NCBI GenBank assembly: GCA_027490305.1
Contig: JAIXYI010000063.1
Location: 1-64,000, forward strand
DNA: 64,000 nucleotides
Reading direction: 5' to 3'
Source: Flavobacteriaceae bacterium
GTDB lineage: Bacteria; Bacteroidota; Bacteroidia; Flavobacteriales; Flavobacteriaceae
Position 1 is the stretch's first letter, and every line of letters starts with the position of its first letter. Below, piece after piece: positions 8,316 to 18,300 of the stretch. The notes beneath the pieces are model-generated. The model worked only from the letters and a program-made list of their open reading frames with translations, did no database searches and was not told where the DNA came from. A program made the position numbers and the translations under genes.

Positions 8316-8516
8316 AAAAGGTTCCTCGCGGCGCTCGGAATGACGCCGACATCGGCAAGCACTAGATTTCTCGGCTACGCTCGAAATCGGAATTATAAAC
8401 CGTATAGGCGGTGCTAACGCGTTTGTAAGTATTCCACTGGTATTTCGAGCGCAGCCGAGAAATCCAAATTCTTCGCGATACACATCGTCATCCCGAGCGC
8501 CGCGAGGGACCTTTTC
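8316..8516. repeat. REP-like nested palindrome, copy A
   Basis: Outer arms (8317-8344 and 8486-8515) pair a CCTCGCGGCGCTCGGAATGACG-like sequence with its complement; inner arms (about 8363-8388 and 8441-8465) pair ATTTCTCGGCTACGCTCGAA with TTCGAGCGCAGCCGAGAAAT. The whole could fold into a long stem with a variable loop. Copies B, C and D lie at 8644, 9790 and 21308. A 70-codon frame across it is repeat and not a gene. Confidence 0.85.
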
Positions 8517-8524
8517 GAGTCTCA

Positions 8525-8600
8525 GTCACGGGCAGTAGGTTAGTAGTCAGTGGTTAGTAGCTGGTCGTTGGTGGTAGGACGCTCCTTCTCAGTTCCTCAG
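8525..8600. repeat. Heptamer array and partial dispersed repeat
   Basis: GTAGGTT, AGTAGTC, AGTGGTT, AGTAGCT units with a 7-base period, followed by a shortened version of the GTCGTTGGT...CTTCTCAGTTCCTCAG repeat seen at 1700 and 3370. Confidence 0.7.
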
Positions 8601-8643
8601 TAAAGCGGTAAGCGAGGGCAAGGTGTTCCTCGATCAATGAATG

Positions 8644-8840
8644 AAAAAGGTTCCTCGCGGCGCTCGGAATGACGCCGACATTGGCAAGCACTAGATTTCT
8701 CGGCTACGCTCGAAATCGGAATTATAAACCATATAGGTCGTGCTAACGCGTTTGTCAATACTCCACTGGTATTTCGAGCACAGCCGAGAAATCCAAATCT
8801 ACCGCCGTGCGCCCGTCATCCCGACGCAGGAAGGATCCCA
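8644..8840. repeat. REP-like nested palindrome, copy B
   Basis: Nearly identical to copy A over its left outer and both inner arms, including the loop sequence, so it is a recent duplicate. The right outer arm has diverged (CCGACGCAGGAAGGATCCC in place of the usual GAGCGCCGCGAGGGACC form). Confidence 0.85.
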
Positions 8841-8922
8841 TTCAGTAGGTAGTCGCAGTTACTCAGGGAATCATATAGTGCGGTCAGTATCTGGCCAAAA
8901 CCCGATAGACAAAGCAATTCAA

Positions 8923-9603
8923 TTAGTTAATAACACCCAGAATAGAGAGAAGAGACAAAAGAATGGCGACTATTGTCACTCCGATTGTTAATTTCTTAGA
9001 AGCAAGACTAAAAGATTGATTGGAAGTGCAAAAGCTCAAAGAAAAAAACAGAAAGAATGCCGCAATTATGGTTTTCGTTGCTACAACAAAAAAGAGGTTA
9101 CTGATTAAAATTCTCACCATGCTGTAGGTAGTAAAATGACCCGCCAAAAGGATGACGGAAGTGGCCGCCATTGAAATTATTGTTTGAGCCTTCCCTTGCC
9201 AGGATTTATTTTCAGCCTGGATCTGACCGAAGAAATTCAATGACTCAAACGAAATATTTAAGTCGGTCTCACTAATTTTGTCGTTTTCTTTGTGAAAATC
9301 TTTAAAAGTTAGTTCAAAAAGATTTTTATACGTCCTGTTTATGAATAGAAACTGCCCGAACGCATATCCAAACTCTATAAACAGGTAAATCAGAAATATA
9401 GGGATGACAATTTTGACCAATTGGGAATTAGCATAAAAATGTTCCTCTACTGGCTTTCTAATCAAAATATCATAGTGATATACGAAGCTTAATCCAATAA
9501 TGATGGATATTAATTGAAGTATCAGATTCTTTAGAAGCTTTTTTTCAATTTTTTCTTTTCGTGCTGAAATTAGATCGAAGGCGTATTTGTTGTTTTCGGT
9601 CAT
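8923..9603 (-). CDS. Hypothetical four-helix transmembrane protein
   Basis: A 226-residue membrane protein I do not recognise. The start MTENNKYAFDLISARKEKIEKK gives a charged amphipathic N-terminus. Hydrophobic segments follow at about residues 26-45 (LILQLISIIIGLSFVY), 66-85 (IVIPIFLIYLFIEFGYAF), 155-195 (two: SMAATSVILLAGHF and ISNLFFVVATKTIIAAFFLFFSLS) and at the end (IGVTIVAILLSLLSILGVI), with a cytosolic-looking polar stretch between. An upstream ATG at 9648 adds 15 residues. AT-rich and flanked by REP-like elements on both sides, so probably acquired. No motif links it to a function; SLATT-like membrane effectors have a similar layout (short soluble start, paired helices) but similarity is only general. 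Confidence 0.65.
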   Translation of the reverse strand: MTENNKYAFDLISARKEKIEKKLLKNLILQLISIIIGLSFVYHYDILIRKPVEEHFYANSQLVKIVIPIFLIYLFIEFGYAFGQFLFINRTYKNLFELTFKDFHKENDKISETDLNISFESLNFFGQIQAENKSWQGKAQTIISMAATSVILLAGHFTTYSMVRILISNLFFVVATKTIIAAFFLFFSLSFCTSNQSFSLASKKLTIGVTIVAILLSLLSILGVIN

Positions 9604-9714
9604 TGCTTTAATAGGTTGTTTCCGGTTAACGTTAAAGTTATTTCCCAAATATATACAATACTGGCGTCCCGCACATATCCCCTGTCGATTTATTTTAAAT
9701 TAACGGAAGCGGGG

Positions 9715-9780
9715 CGGTAGGCAGTGGTCAGTGGTCAGTGGTCAGTCGCTCAGGCTCTCAGGGACTCAGGGACTTTTTGT
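9715..9780. repeat. Heptamer array (GTGGTCA type)
   Basis: GTAGGCA followed by three GTGGTCA units and then the CTCAGGGA repeat. It sits directly left of REP copy C. Confidence 0.75.
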
Positions 9781-9789
9781 ATAAATCTA

Positions 9790-9996
9790 ACGGGTCCCTC
9801 GCTTCGCTCGTGATAACGGTGTTATCGCGGAAAATAGAGATTTCTCGCCTTGCTCGAAATTCCATTGCGACCAGCGATCCTATTTTTTGAAACCCAACTG
9901 GAGTAACCGAACGGTTGGTCAGTTACGATTTCGAGCGTAGCTGAGAAATCTAAGAACTCGGCAGTGCCCGCGTCCCGAGCGTCGCGAGGGACCTTT
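9790..9996. repeat. REP-like nested palindrome, copy C
   Basis: Outer arms GGGTCCCTCGCTTCGCTCG and CGAGCGTCGCGAGGGACC; inner arms ATTTCTCGCCTTGCTCGAAAT and ATTTCGAGCGTAGCTGAGAA. The loop differs entirely from copies A and B, showing that the arms are the conserved part. Confidence 0.8.
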
Positions 9997-10011
9997 TAGT
10001 GTCAATCAAAG

Positions 10012-10075
10012 AAGTAGGTAGTAAGCAGTAGGCAGTGAGCAGTCTCAGTCTCAGTCTCAGTAGCGGTTGCAGGGG
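10012..10075. repeat. Heptamer/hexamer array (GTAGGCA and GTCTCA types)
   Basis: GTAGGTA, GTAAGCA, GTAGGCA, GTGAGCA (7 bases each) change into three GTCTCA units of 6 bases. From here to 10312 there is an AT-rich stretch that probably contains the promoter of the glucan locus, but no clear -33/-7 pair was found. Confidence 0.65.
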
Positions 10076-10312
10076 CTCAGTTACTCACGGGCTCCGTTAC
10101 TAATCTCGAACAAAACACCTCAACATTACCACAACATTTGCCATTTCTCACTTCCTCATTAGTGTCCGCATAAACATTTGGTAATGCTAACTATGCCCAT
10201 ATTTCAAACGTTTTCGCGAAATACAATACTGTATAGTTTTTATATAGTTAAACAAAAATCATTTTGCTTAAATTGTGATTAGATTTATGAATTAACTCAA
10301 AACTATTTAATC

Positions 10313-12190
10313 ATGAAAAAAATTACCTTTTTCCTATTATTAACTGCAACGTCACTCTCCGTTGCCCAATCCATTGAGGGTACCTGGAAGATGGCACCCC
10401 AGGCGGGCGCCTTAGGTGTCGGACCTGGTTTGGGTGATACCTCATGGTGGTCGAATTCCGCAGGGGATGTAACAACCAGAGCCTGTTATTTTGATGACGA
10501 ATATGTATTCAATGCCGACGGAACATTTACGAATGTAATGGGTTCAGAAACCTGGACCGAAGGATGGCAAGGTGGTGGAGATTCGTGTGGTACACCAGTA
10601 GCACCGCACAATGGATCAAATCCCGCTACCTACACCTATAACTCGGGTGCTGGTACCTTGACATTGAGCGGCGTAGGCGCATTTATTGGTTTGGCGAAAG
10701 CGTATAATGGTGGGGAGCTTGCAAGTCCGGCCAATGCACCTGCGTCCGTTACGTATACCGTTACTTCGTTGACGGCAACCACTATGACATTAGATATTTC
10801 AATTGGTACCGGATGGTGGCGGTTTAACCTGCAAAAGCAAGTGGCGACTTCTCCGATAGAAGGAACCTGGAAAGTTGCGGCACAAGCTGGCGCTTTGGGA
10901 GTAGGTCCTAATCAAGGTGATACATCCTGGTGGTCAAATTCGGTCGGTGATGTAGCCACAAGAGCCTGTTTTTTCGATGACGAGTATATTTTCAACGCGG
11001 ATGGTTCGTTTTCAAATGTATTGGGTTCAGAATCGTGGATAGAAGGCTGGCAAGGCGGATCCGATGCCTGTGGTGCGCCAGTAGCGCCACACAATGGTTC
11101 AAACGCGGCTACGTATATGTACAATGCATCTGGTAATACATTAACATTGAATGGAGTAGGAGCCTATTTAGGTTTAGCCAAAGTATACAACGGTGGGGAA
11201 TTGGGCAATCCTGCTAATGCACCTGCCTCGATAACCTACACGGTAACCTCGTTAACGGCTTCAACTATGACGCTGGATATTTCGATCGGCAGCGGATGGT
11301 GGCGATTTGTGTTATCTAAAGAGGGCGTCCCTAGTTGTACCGACGGCATTCAAAACGGTGACGAAACAGGCATCGATTGTGGTGGCTCTTGTGCCGCTTG
11401 TATTACAGCCCCTACTGTTGCGGCTCCAACACCACCGGCAAGACCTGCATCCGACGTTGTTTCGTTCTACAGTGATGCGTACACCAACATTGCAATGAAT
11501 AGTTTTGATGCTGGCTGGTGTGGTGGCGCTGCTACTACAGAAGTGCAAATCGAAGGCAACAATACCTTACGGAAAAATACTGGAATTCCATGTCATGGCA
11601 TCGATTTTTCCACTAACAGACAAAATCTGACCGACTTTACGTATCTCCATTTTGATTTCTATATTACAGATGCTGATTTGGTTGGAGATGTATTTAATGT
11701 GAAATTGGTTAATTTTAATGGGACGAATGCTGAAACATCAGCCTTAGAAGTGAATATCAATGGTGGTACCACACCTCAACTTGTAGCGAATCAATGGGTT
11801 CCGGTTGATGTACCTATCACAGCACTTGGTGGCGTTGTGGCCGGAAACCTGGCGCGTAATGACGTGGCTCAAATTGGTATTACAACAGCTAATGTGAGTA
11901 ATGTTTGGTATGATAACATTTATGTCCACAAAAACACATTGAGTCTTAGTGAAACCAGCAAGTCTCTCTTTACTATTTATCCAAATCCAGCGCAAGACTA
12001 TTTGACCATAACAGCTAATAGTACAATCGAGAAAGTTAAGATTTACAACTATTTGGGTCAGGAAGTCTACGCACAAGAAGGGAACAGTGGTGTAGCAACT
12101 GTAGATGTGAGTAGGTTAAATAGTGGTGTTTACATTGTCAAAACCACCATTAACGGCACTGAAGCCTCTTCTAAATTCATCAAAAGATAA
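10313..12190 (+). CDS. T9SS-secreted protein with duplicated N-terminal domain and carbohydrate-binding-like domain
   Basis: A 625-residue exported protein. A signal peptide (MKKITFFLLLTATSLSVAQ) precedes two tandem copies of an about 155-residue domain (21-175 and 182-336), each starting IEGTWK...QAGALGVGP and ending in GWWRF. A Cys-rich linker (342-363, CTDGIQNGDETG...) leads to a beta-sandwich domain (about 380-540) that resembles the modules of the lipoprotein at 18465: both share APTP, SDAYTN and VQIEGNNTLR-like stretches. The C-terminus (FTIYPNPAQDYLTI ... SGVYIVKTTINGTEASSKFIKR) is a type A T9SS sorting domain, implying outer-surface display or release. First gene of the glucan locus. 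Role inferred: polysaccharide binding; no catalytic motif seen. Confidence 0.8.
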   Translation: MKKITFFLLLTATSLSVAQSIEGTWKMAPQAGALGVGPGLGDTSWWSNSAGDVTTRACYFDDEYVFNADGTFTNVMGSETWTEGWQGGGDSCGTPVAPHNGSNPATYTYNSGAGTLTLSGVGAFIGLAKAYNGGELASPANAPASVTYTVTSLTATTMTLDISIGTGWWRFNLQKQVATSPIEGTWKVAAQAGALGVGPNQGDTSWWSNSVGDVATRACFFDDEYIFNADGSFSNVLGSESWIEGWQGGSDACGAPVAPHNGSNAATYMYNASGNTLTLNGVGAYLGLAKVYNGGELGNPANAPASITYTVTSLTASTMTLDISIGSGWWRFVLSKEGVPSCTDGIQNGDETGIDCGGSCAACITAPTVAAPTPPARPASDVVSFYSDAYTNIAMNSFDAGWCGGAATTEVQIEGNNTLRKNTGIPCHGIDFSTNRQNLTDFTYLHFDFYITDADLVGDVFNVKLVNFNGTNAETSALEVNINGGTTPQLVANQWVPVDVPITALGGVVAGNLARNDVAQIGITTANVSNVWYDNIYVHKNTLSLSETSKSLFTIYPNPAQDYLTITANSTIEKVKIYNYLGQEVYAQEGNSGVATVDVSRLNSGVYIVKTTINGTEASSKFIKR

Positions 12191-12217
12191 GCGGAGTAAC
12201 TAGTTTCTCTTATAAAT

Positions 12218-12250
12218 AAAACCTTGTTGTGTTTCATGACAAGGTTTTTT
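12218..12250 (+). terminator. Rho-independent terminator after the T9SS protein
   Basis: AAACCTTGT (12218-12226) pairs perfectly with ACAAGGTTT (12239-12247), followed by a T run. It separates the first gene from the regulator gene. Confidence 0.8.
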
Positions 12251-12277
12251 TATATTCACATATTAATAAAAACACCT

Positions 12278-15082
12278 ATGAGAAACTATTTGGTTGTAGT
12301 TTTTAGCTTTTTCTTCCTAACAACGATGGGGCAGGAGCTACCACCCATTTTCAGCTTTGCTAAAGAAGAATACAAAGCGGGCAACCAAAACTGGATGATT
12401 TCTCAAGATAAAAATCACTTCATTTTTTTTGCGAATAACGAAGGACTTTTAGAATACAATGGCGCTAATTGGAACTTGTATAAATCGCCCAATGAAACGA
12501 TTATTCGTTCGGTAAAGGTCATTGGGAATAGAATTTATACAGGTTGTTACATGGAGTTTGGCTACTGGACCCGAAAAAACAACGGAAAATTACGTTACAC
12601 GTCTCTCAGCAGTAAAGTCAAAAATAAATTACTCGACGACGAACAATTTTGGAACATCATAAGTTACAGTCAATGGGTGATATTCCAATCGCTAAACCGC
12701 ATTTATATTTTCGATTCTAAAACAAATTCGTACCGAATCGTATCTCCCGAAACGAATATTTTAAAATCCTTTCAAACGTCGAACTCGATTTTTTATCAAA
12801 CGATTGATTACGCACTTTATGAAATAGAAGATGGTAAAAGCAAACTGATACGAAGCGGCGCACAGTTGCAAAAAAATAAGATCATCAATGTTTTTTCACA
12901 GGATGATGGCTTGTTGATCCACACGCAGTTTAATGGTTTTTATAAATTAGTAAACGGCAATTTAGTCAAGTTCACTACCGAAGCCGACACGGAGATCGTT
13001 TCAGGAAGCATCTACAGTAGTCAGGTGTTGTCTGATGACAGTTTTGCGGTCGGAACCGTCTCCAAAGGGGTGTATGTTCTATCCAAAGAAGGTAAAGTGA
13101 CGTATCATATTGATCAAAGTAAAGGCTTGTGTAACAACACGGTTTTGTCAATATTTGAAGATTTTGATCACAATTTGTGGACAGGGCTCGACAACGGAAT
13201 TAACTGCATCAACCTAAATTCCCCGATTAAAAGTTACATTGACGATTCCGGCACTTTCGGAACCGTGTATTGTGCCCTTTTACATCACAATAAACTCTAC
13301 ATTGGCACCAATCAGGGACTGTTTTGTAAAGAGTATAAAACCAATGCCTCCTTTCAATTTGTGTCAGGAACAAAAGGGCAGGTTTGGTCCCTTTTCGTAT
13401 ACGATAACACCTTATTTTGTGGGCATGATTCAGGCACTTTTATCATAGAAGACGAAAACGCAACGCCCATTTTTTCGCAATCCGGAACCTGGAAATTTCA
13501 AGCGTTGCCGTCTAACCCAAACATCATTCTACAAGGAAATTATCAGGGAATTTCAGTCTTAGAAAAGCGTAATAATCGCTGGGTATTTAAACATAAGATC
13601 AAGGGATTCAATTATTCTACCAAGTATTTTGAAATTACCCCTTCTAATGAGGTATACGTAAGCCATGAATATAAAGGTGTTTTTCGATTCGATCTGACCA
13701 AAAACCTGACGCAATGCCTCAATTTATTTACGTATTCGAATCCGCCAAAGGGTAAAAATGCCAGTTTAGCTACGTTTAATAAGCATATTTACTATGTATA
13801 TAAGGACGGTGTCTTTAAACTCAATCAAAAAACAAAGCAATTCGAAAAAGACGCGTCCCTGAGTACGGTTTTTAACCACAATGAATATTCTTCAGGGCGA
13901 TTAATCAAAGACAATGCAAACAAATTATGGTTGTTTACGAAAAGCTATATCAACTATTACACCGTAAACAAACTCAATTCAAGTTTAAAACGAAACAGTA
14001 TTCCTATTCCAGCAACATTGTCCACCTCTATGTTGGGCTATGAAAATATTACCCAACTTTCGAATAGCGATTATTTGATAGGAACTACAGATGGTTTTTA
14101 TGTTTTCAATATCAATGAACTGAACCTTAAAAATCATAAAGTTTCCATTACAGATATTGCGATCAATGAACGCAATAAAAGCCAAAAAAGTCATTCGATT
14201 ACACAGAGTGGTGACTTCAATCACAACGAAAATAACATCACATTTACCTATACAGTTCCCGAATACAACAAATATATTTTTACGGAATATCAGTATTCGC
14301 TACGCGGATTTCAAGATGAATGGAGTGAATGGAGTTCGAAAACTACCGTTAATTTTAAAAACCTTCCTCCGGGTGACTATGTTTTCAAAGTTAGAGCCCG
14401 AACATCAAATTCTTTTTCAGACAATATTGGTGTGTATGAATTTTCGATTAGGAAACCATTTTATGCCACCAATTTGGCGATTGTCATCTATTTGATCGTG
14501 TTCGGCTTTATGCTTCATTATGTTAATAAGCAATACAAAAACTACTACAGCCGTCAACGCGAGAAATTGATTGAAGAAAACAATCGCTTGCTCGAAATCA
14601 AAGAGCTTGAAAATGAGCAGCAATTGATGAAAATCAGAAATGAACAATTAACGCAGGATGTAGATGCTAAAAGGAAAGAGCTTGCCGTTTCGACCATGAG
14701 TTTGATCAAGAAAGACGAATTATTGGCTCTTATTAAAGAAGATTTAAAGAAAACATCAGAAGAAGACAATAGCCGAAGCATCAAATCGGTGATCTCAATT
14801 ATCAATCGAAATATTTCCGAAGAAGATACCTGGAAAGGTTTCAAAGACGCATTTGATATCGTTGACAAAGACTTTTTAAAGAAAGTCAAACAAGCACATC
14901 CTTCCTTAACGCCAAACGATTTGCGTTTGTGTGCGTATCTTCGATTGAACTTATCCTCTAAAGAAATTGCCCCATTATTGAATATTTCGGTACGAAGTAT
15001 TGAAATTAAGCGATATCGTTTGCGAAAAAAAATGAATTTACCGCACGAAAAGGGCTTGGTAGAGTATATTTTATCGATTTAA
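12278..15082 (+). CDS. Transmembrane sugar-sensing regulator: propeller, triple-Y domain, LuxR-type HTH
   Basis: A 934-residue one-component regulator. A signal-like segment (MRNYLVVVFSFFFLTTMGQ) precedes a long beta-propeller of two-component-regulator type (repeats such as NLWTGLDNGINCINL and KLYIGTNQGLFC), then a Y_Y_Y domain (YQYSLRGFQDEWSEWSS ... LPPGDYVFKVRART), one transmembrane helix (LAIVIYLIVFGFMLHYV), a coiled coil of about 70 residues, and a C-terminal HTH (NDLRLCAYLRLNLSSKEIA, LLNISVRSIEIKRYRLRKK). This resembles hybrid two-component systems of glycan loci but with no kinase or receiver domain. It probably senses glucan oligomers in the periplasm and controls the adjacent genes. 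Start at 12278 is chosen because it gives the signal sequence; an upstream in-frame ATG at 12224 lies inside the terminator. Confidence 0.85.
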   Translation: MRNYLVVVFSFFFLTTMGQELPPIFSFAKEEYKAGNQNWMISQDKNHFIFFANNEGLLEYNGANWNLYKSPNETIIRSVKVIGNRIYTGCYMEFGYWTRKNNGKLRYTSLSSKVKNKLLDDEQFWNIISYSQWVIFQSLNRIYIFDSKTNSYRIVSPETNILKSFQTSNSIFYQTIDYALYEIEDGKSKLIRSGAQLQKNKIINVFSQDDGLLIHTQFNGFYKLVNGNLVKFTTEADTEIVSGSIYSSQVLSDDSFAVGTVSKGVYVLSKEGKVTYHIDQSKGLCNNTVLSIFEDFDHNLWTGLDNGINCINLNSPIKSYIDDSGTFGTVYCALLHHNKLYIGTNQGLFCKEYKTNASFQFVSGTKGQVWSLFVYDNTLFCGHDSGTFIIEDENATPIFSQSGTWKFQALPSNPNIILQGNYQGISVLEKRNNRWVFKHKIKGFNYSTKYFEITPSNEVYVSHEYKGVFRFDLTKNLTQCLNLFTYSNPPKGKNASLATFNKHIYYVYKDGVFKLNQKTKQFEKDASLSTVFNHNEYSSGRLIKDNANKLWLFTKSYINYYTVNKLNSSLKRNSIPIPATLSTSMLGYENITQLSNSDYLIGTTDGFYVFNINELNLKNHKVSITDIAINERNKSQKSHSITQSGDFNHNENNITFTYTVPEYNKYIFTEYQYSLRGFQDEWSEWSSKTTVNFKNLPPGDYVFKVRARTSNSFSDNIGVYEFSIRKPFYATNLAIVIYLIVFGFMLHYVNKQYKNYYSRQREKLIEENNRLLEIKELENEQQLMKIRNEQLTQDVDAKRKELAVSTMSLIKKDELLALIKEDLKKTSEEDNSRSIKSVISIINRNISEEDTWKGFKDAFDIVDKDFLKKVKQAHPSLTPNDLRLCAYLRLNLSSKEIAPLLNISVRSIEIKRYRLRKKMNLPHEKGLVEYILSI

Positions 15083-15333
15083 ACCTATCAAATCGGCTCT
15101 ATTTACCTATACACCACCACAACATGGAGGGTTGCTACCTGGCGTTTTATCGCTATTAGTTAGCTTTTACAATAGCGTTAAAGTCCTTATTCCAAGCTAC
15201 TTTTCGACTTTTCATCACAATTTTAAGAACGTATATTTTTTGTTGAGGTATAACCGCTAAATATAATATATTATCTACTTACTTTTATAAAAACATTAAC
15301 AACACTGCCATTCATCTAAATCCGTTTTACCAA

Positions 15334-18300
15334 ATGAGAAAAATATTTTTTCTGCTGTTTTTTGGAGTCTCTCTTTTACACGCGCAAACTGATAAAGTCA
15401 GCGTTGAAAAGAGTACTTCTGAGATGAAACTCAAAGTCAATGGAAAAGATTTCATCATCAATGGAATGAATTGGGACTATTTTCCGATTGGAACCAATTA
15501 TTCGTACAGCTTGTGGAATCAGCCCGATGCATTTATCCAACAGGCATTGGATGATGAAATGGGACTACTCAAAAATATGGGTGTCAATACCATCCGGGTC
15601 TATTCGGGTATGCCCAAAAAATGGATCGAGTATGTCTACACCAACTACGGCATCTACACCATGCTCAATCACTCATTCGGACGTTACGGTTTGACGATCG
15701 ACGGTGTTTGGACACCCAATACCGAGTATTCGGATGCGAAAACCAAAGAGTTGTTGTTGCAAGAGGTTACGCAAATGGCTGCAGAGTATAAAGACACCAA
15801 AGGATTGTTACTGTTTTTGTTAGGAAATGAAAACAACTACGGTTTGTTTTGGGACGGTGCAGAAACAGAGGATATTCCAGTTGAGGATCGAAAATCGACC
15901 GCCCGGGCGCACGCTATGTACAAGCTTTTCAACGAGGCAGCCGTAAGTATGAAAGCAATTGATACCTCGCATCCGATTGCGATGTGTAACGGAGACTTAC
16001 TTTTTCTCGATATCATCGCCAAAGAATGTAAAGACGTTGACGTTTTCGGAACCAACGTATACCGCGGTGCCTCATTTGGAGACTTATTTGAACGGGTGAA
16101 AAGAGAATACGGAAAACCCGTGATGTTTACCGAGTTTGGGGCAGATGCCTTCAACGTGCTGACCAATCAGGAAGATCAAAATGCACAGGCCTACTATTTA
16201 AAAGGCAACTGGAAAGAAATATATGAGAATGCAGCCGGAATGGGAAAAGCCGGAAACTGCCTGGGAGGTTTTACGTTCCAATTTAGTGATGGTTGGTGGA
16301 AATTTGGGCAAACCAAAAATCTGGATGTGCACGATACCAACGCGTCATGGTCGAATGGCGGCTACATCCGGGATTACACCGAAGGCGAAAACAACATGAA
16401 TGAAGAATGGTTTGGAATTTGTGCCAAAGGCCCGGCGAACGAACAGGGATTCTATCAATTGTATCCCCGCACGGCGTATTATGTCCTAAAAGAAATTCAC
16501 CAATTCAATCCGTATGCGCAGGGCACTTCCCTAAACACCACTTTCGAGAAGGCCCAGATTATGGATGCTTCGCTACGGGCAAGAGCGGATAAGGCGGCCC
16601 TTGAGTCTACCAAAGGCTCGAAAATTCATTTCAGCCGTTTGTCTGCCGAATTCACCACCTTCAATACGGGTGGTTCACTGATAACCACTCCGAACGATCC
16701 GGCACCGAACCCAACCGAATATCCCAACCAACTGGGCTTTGACCATATGCAATCGTATTTTGTTGGAGTAGGCGCGAATCCGTCATCCAATACGAGTTTG
16801 AATGTAGAGTTCAATATTTTAGGGAATGTCGCACAAAACCCCATCGATCAGATTTTCTACGAAAACCGGGGTCGTCCCGTCACGGTTGAAAGTCCGGACG
16901 GCGACATACAATTACAGGACGTCAACCGGATTCAGGTCTACAGGGCGAGCTATAATTGGAACCATAAATATTTCAACTTAACCGGTTTTTACCGTACCGG
17001 ACACTACCATTGGGGGTATGAAGGCGATTTCTTCGGCTTGTATCCCGAAGCCAACTACGGGAACCAAATCGATATCTACAATGGTATTGCGCCCTCCGGT
17101 TTTGAAGTGGAAGGCAAAAAATTCCTGAACGGATTAAAAGTCGCATTCGGACCGCAATTGTGGTGGGGCGCGAACCCGGCATTACTCGTCAAATATACCA
17201 AAAAAATAGGGAAGTTCGATTTGACCACCGTTTTCCATGAAGACTTGCAACAACAGGGGGTGACCGAAAGTTCCTTCGCGATCCCGCAACCGAAAACAAG
17301 AAGATGGACGCTCCACATGAACCGAAAATTCGGGAAATTTGGCGTTGATTTGGGCGGAATTTGGGCCGGACAACCCTTAAATGGCAGGGAATACCAGGTG
17401 GTTCGTGGTGAAGGAAGTAACACGCAAGTTTCCCAAACGCAAATTGAATCGAAAGATAACTGGGGCGGAAAAATGAAACTGACCTACACAGGAGGGAAGT
17501 TCAACTGGTACGGACAAGGAGCTGCAATGGGCCTGGTAGCCAATGGGGGAGCCGACTTGACACAAACCTTTACCGGCTGGCGCTTGAAAGACAGCGGAAG
17601 TGGCAACCAATACAATTTCCTGACGGGTCTGACGTATACGGTAGGAAAATTGCAGATTGCACCGAACTTCTTGTGGCAGAAACCATTGGAAGGTCCTATT
17701 AGTGCGGATGCCCCGGCGCCCGGAAGACCGAGAAATATCTTAGAAGATCCGTTTGTAGTACGGGCGAACCGCGAACAGGTCGCCGGTGAAATTCTGTTCA
17801 CTTTCGACCCAACACCGGGTACCTGGATGTACGATTGGGATAATGACCGTTCAGAAGATGCGAAGTTTTCAACCAGTTTGGGCTTCGTGTACCGCCATTT
17901 ACCCACCACGCAGGATGCCGCTATCGGTATCTTAGGAAATGGCAGAACCACATTTGCGTTCGACGGTGCTGCGCCGGCCGCCGATTTATGGGAAGTAAAC
18001 GCGCGCATTGTATCCAAGTTAAGCCGCGACTTTGGCTTTATTACCACGTTGTATGGAGGCGATGCACAAGCCAACGGTAGTGATGCCCGTACCATCCACC
18101 GTTACGGAATGGATATGCGTGTCATCTATAAGAAAATCAAATTGAACTCATTTGTACGTGTAAACGATTGGGGACCTTACGATTACCATCGCGACTTTAA
18201 CCTTACCTTCCCACTGCAATTGATGGCCGACCTGTCACTTGACATCGGAAAACCGGATTGGTTCATCCTTCCCGGAACCCGCATCGGTATCCGCGGAACC

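Noticed and set aside
8271-8483. 70-codon open frame on the minus strand
   Set aside because: Lies in REP-like copy A; open reading arises from the palindrome's low stop content.
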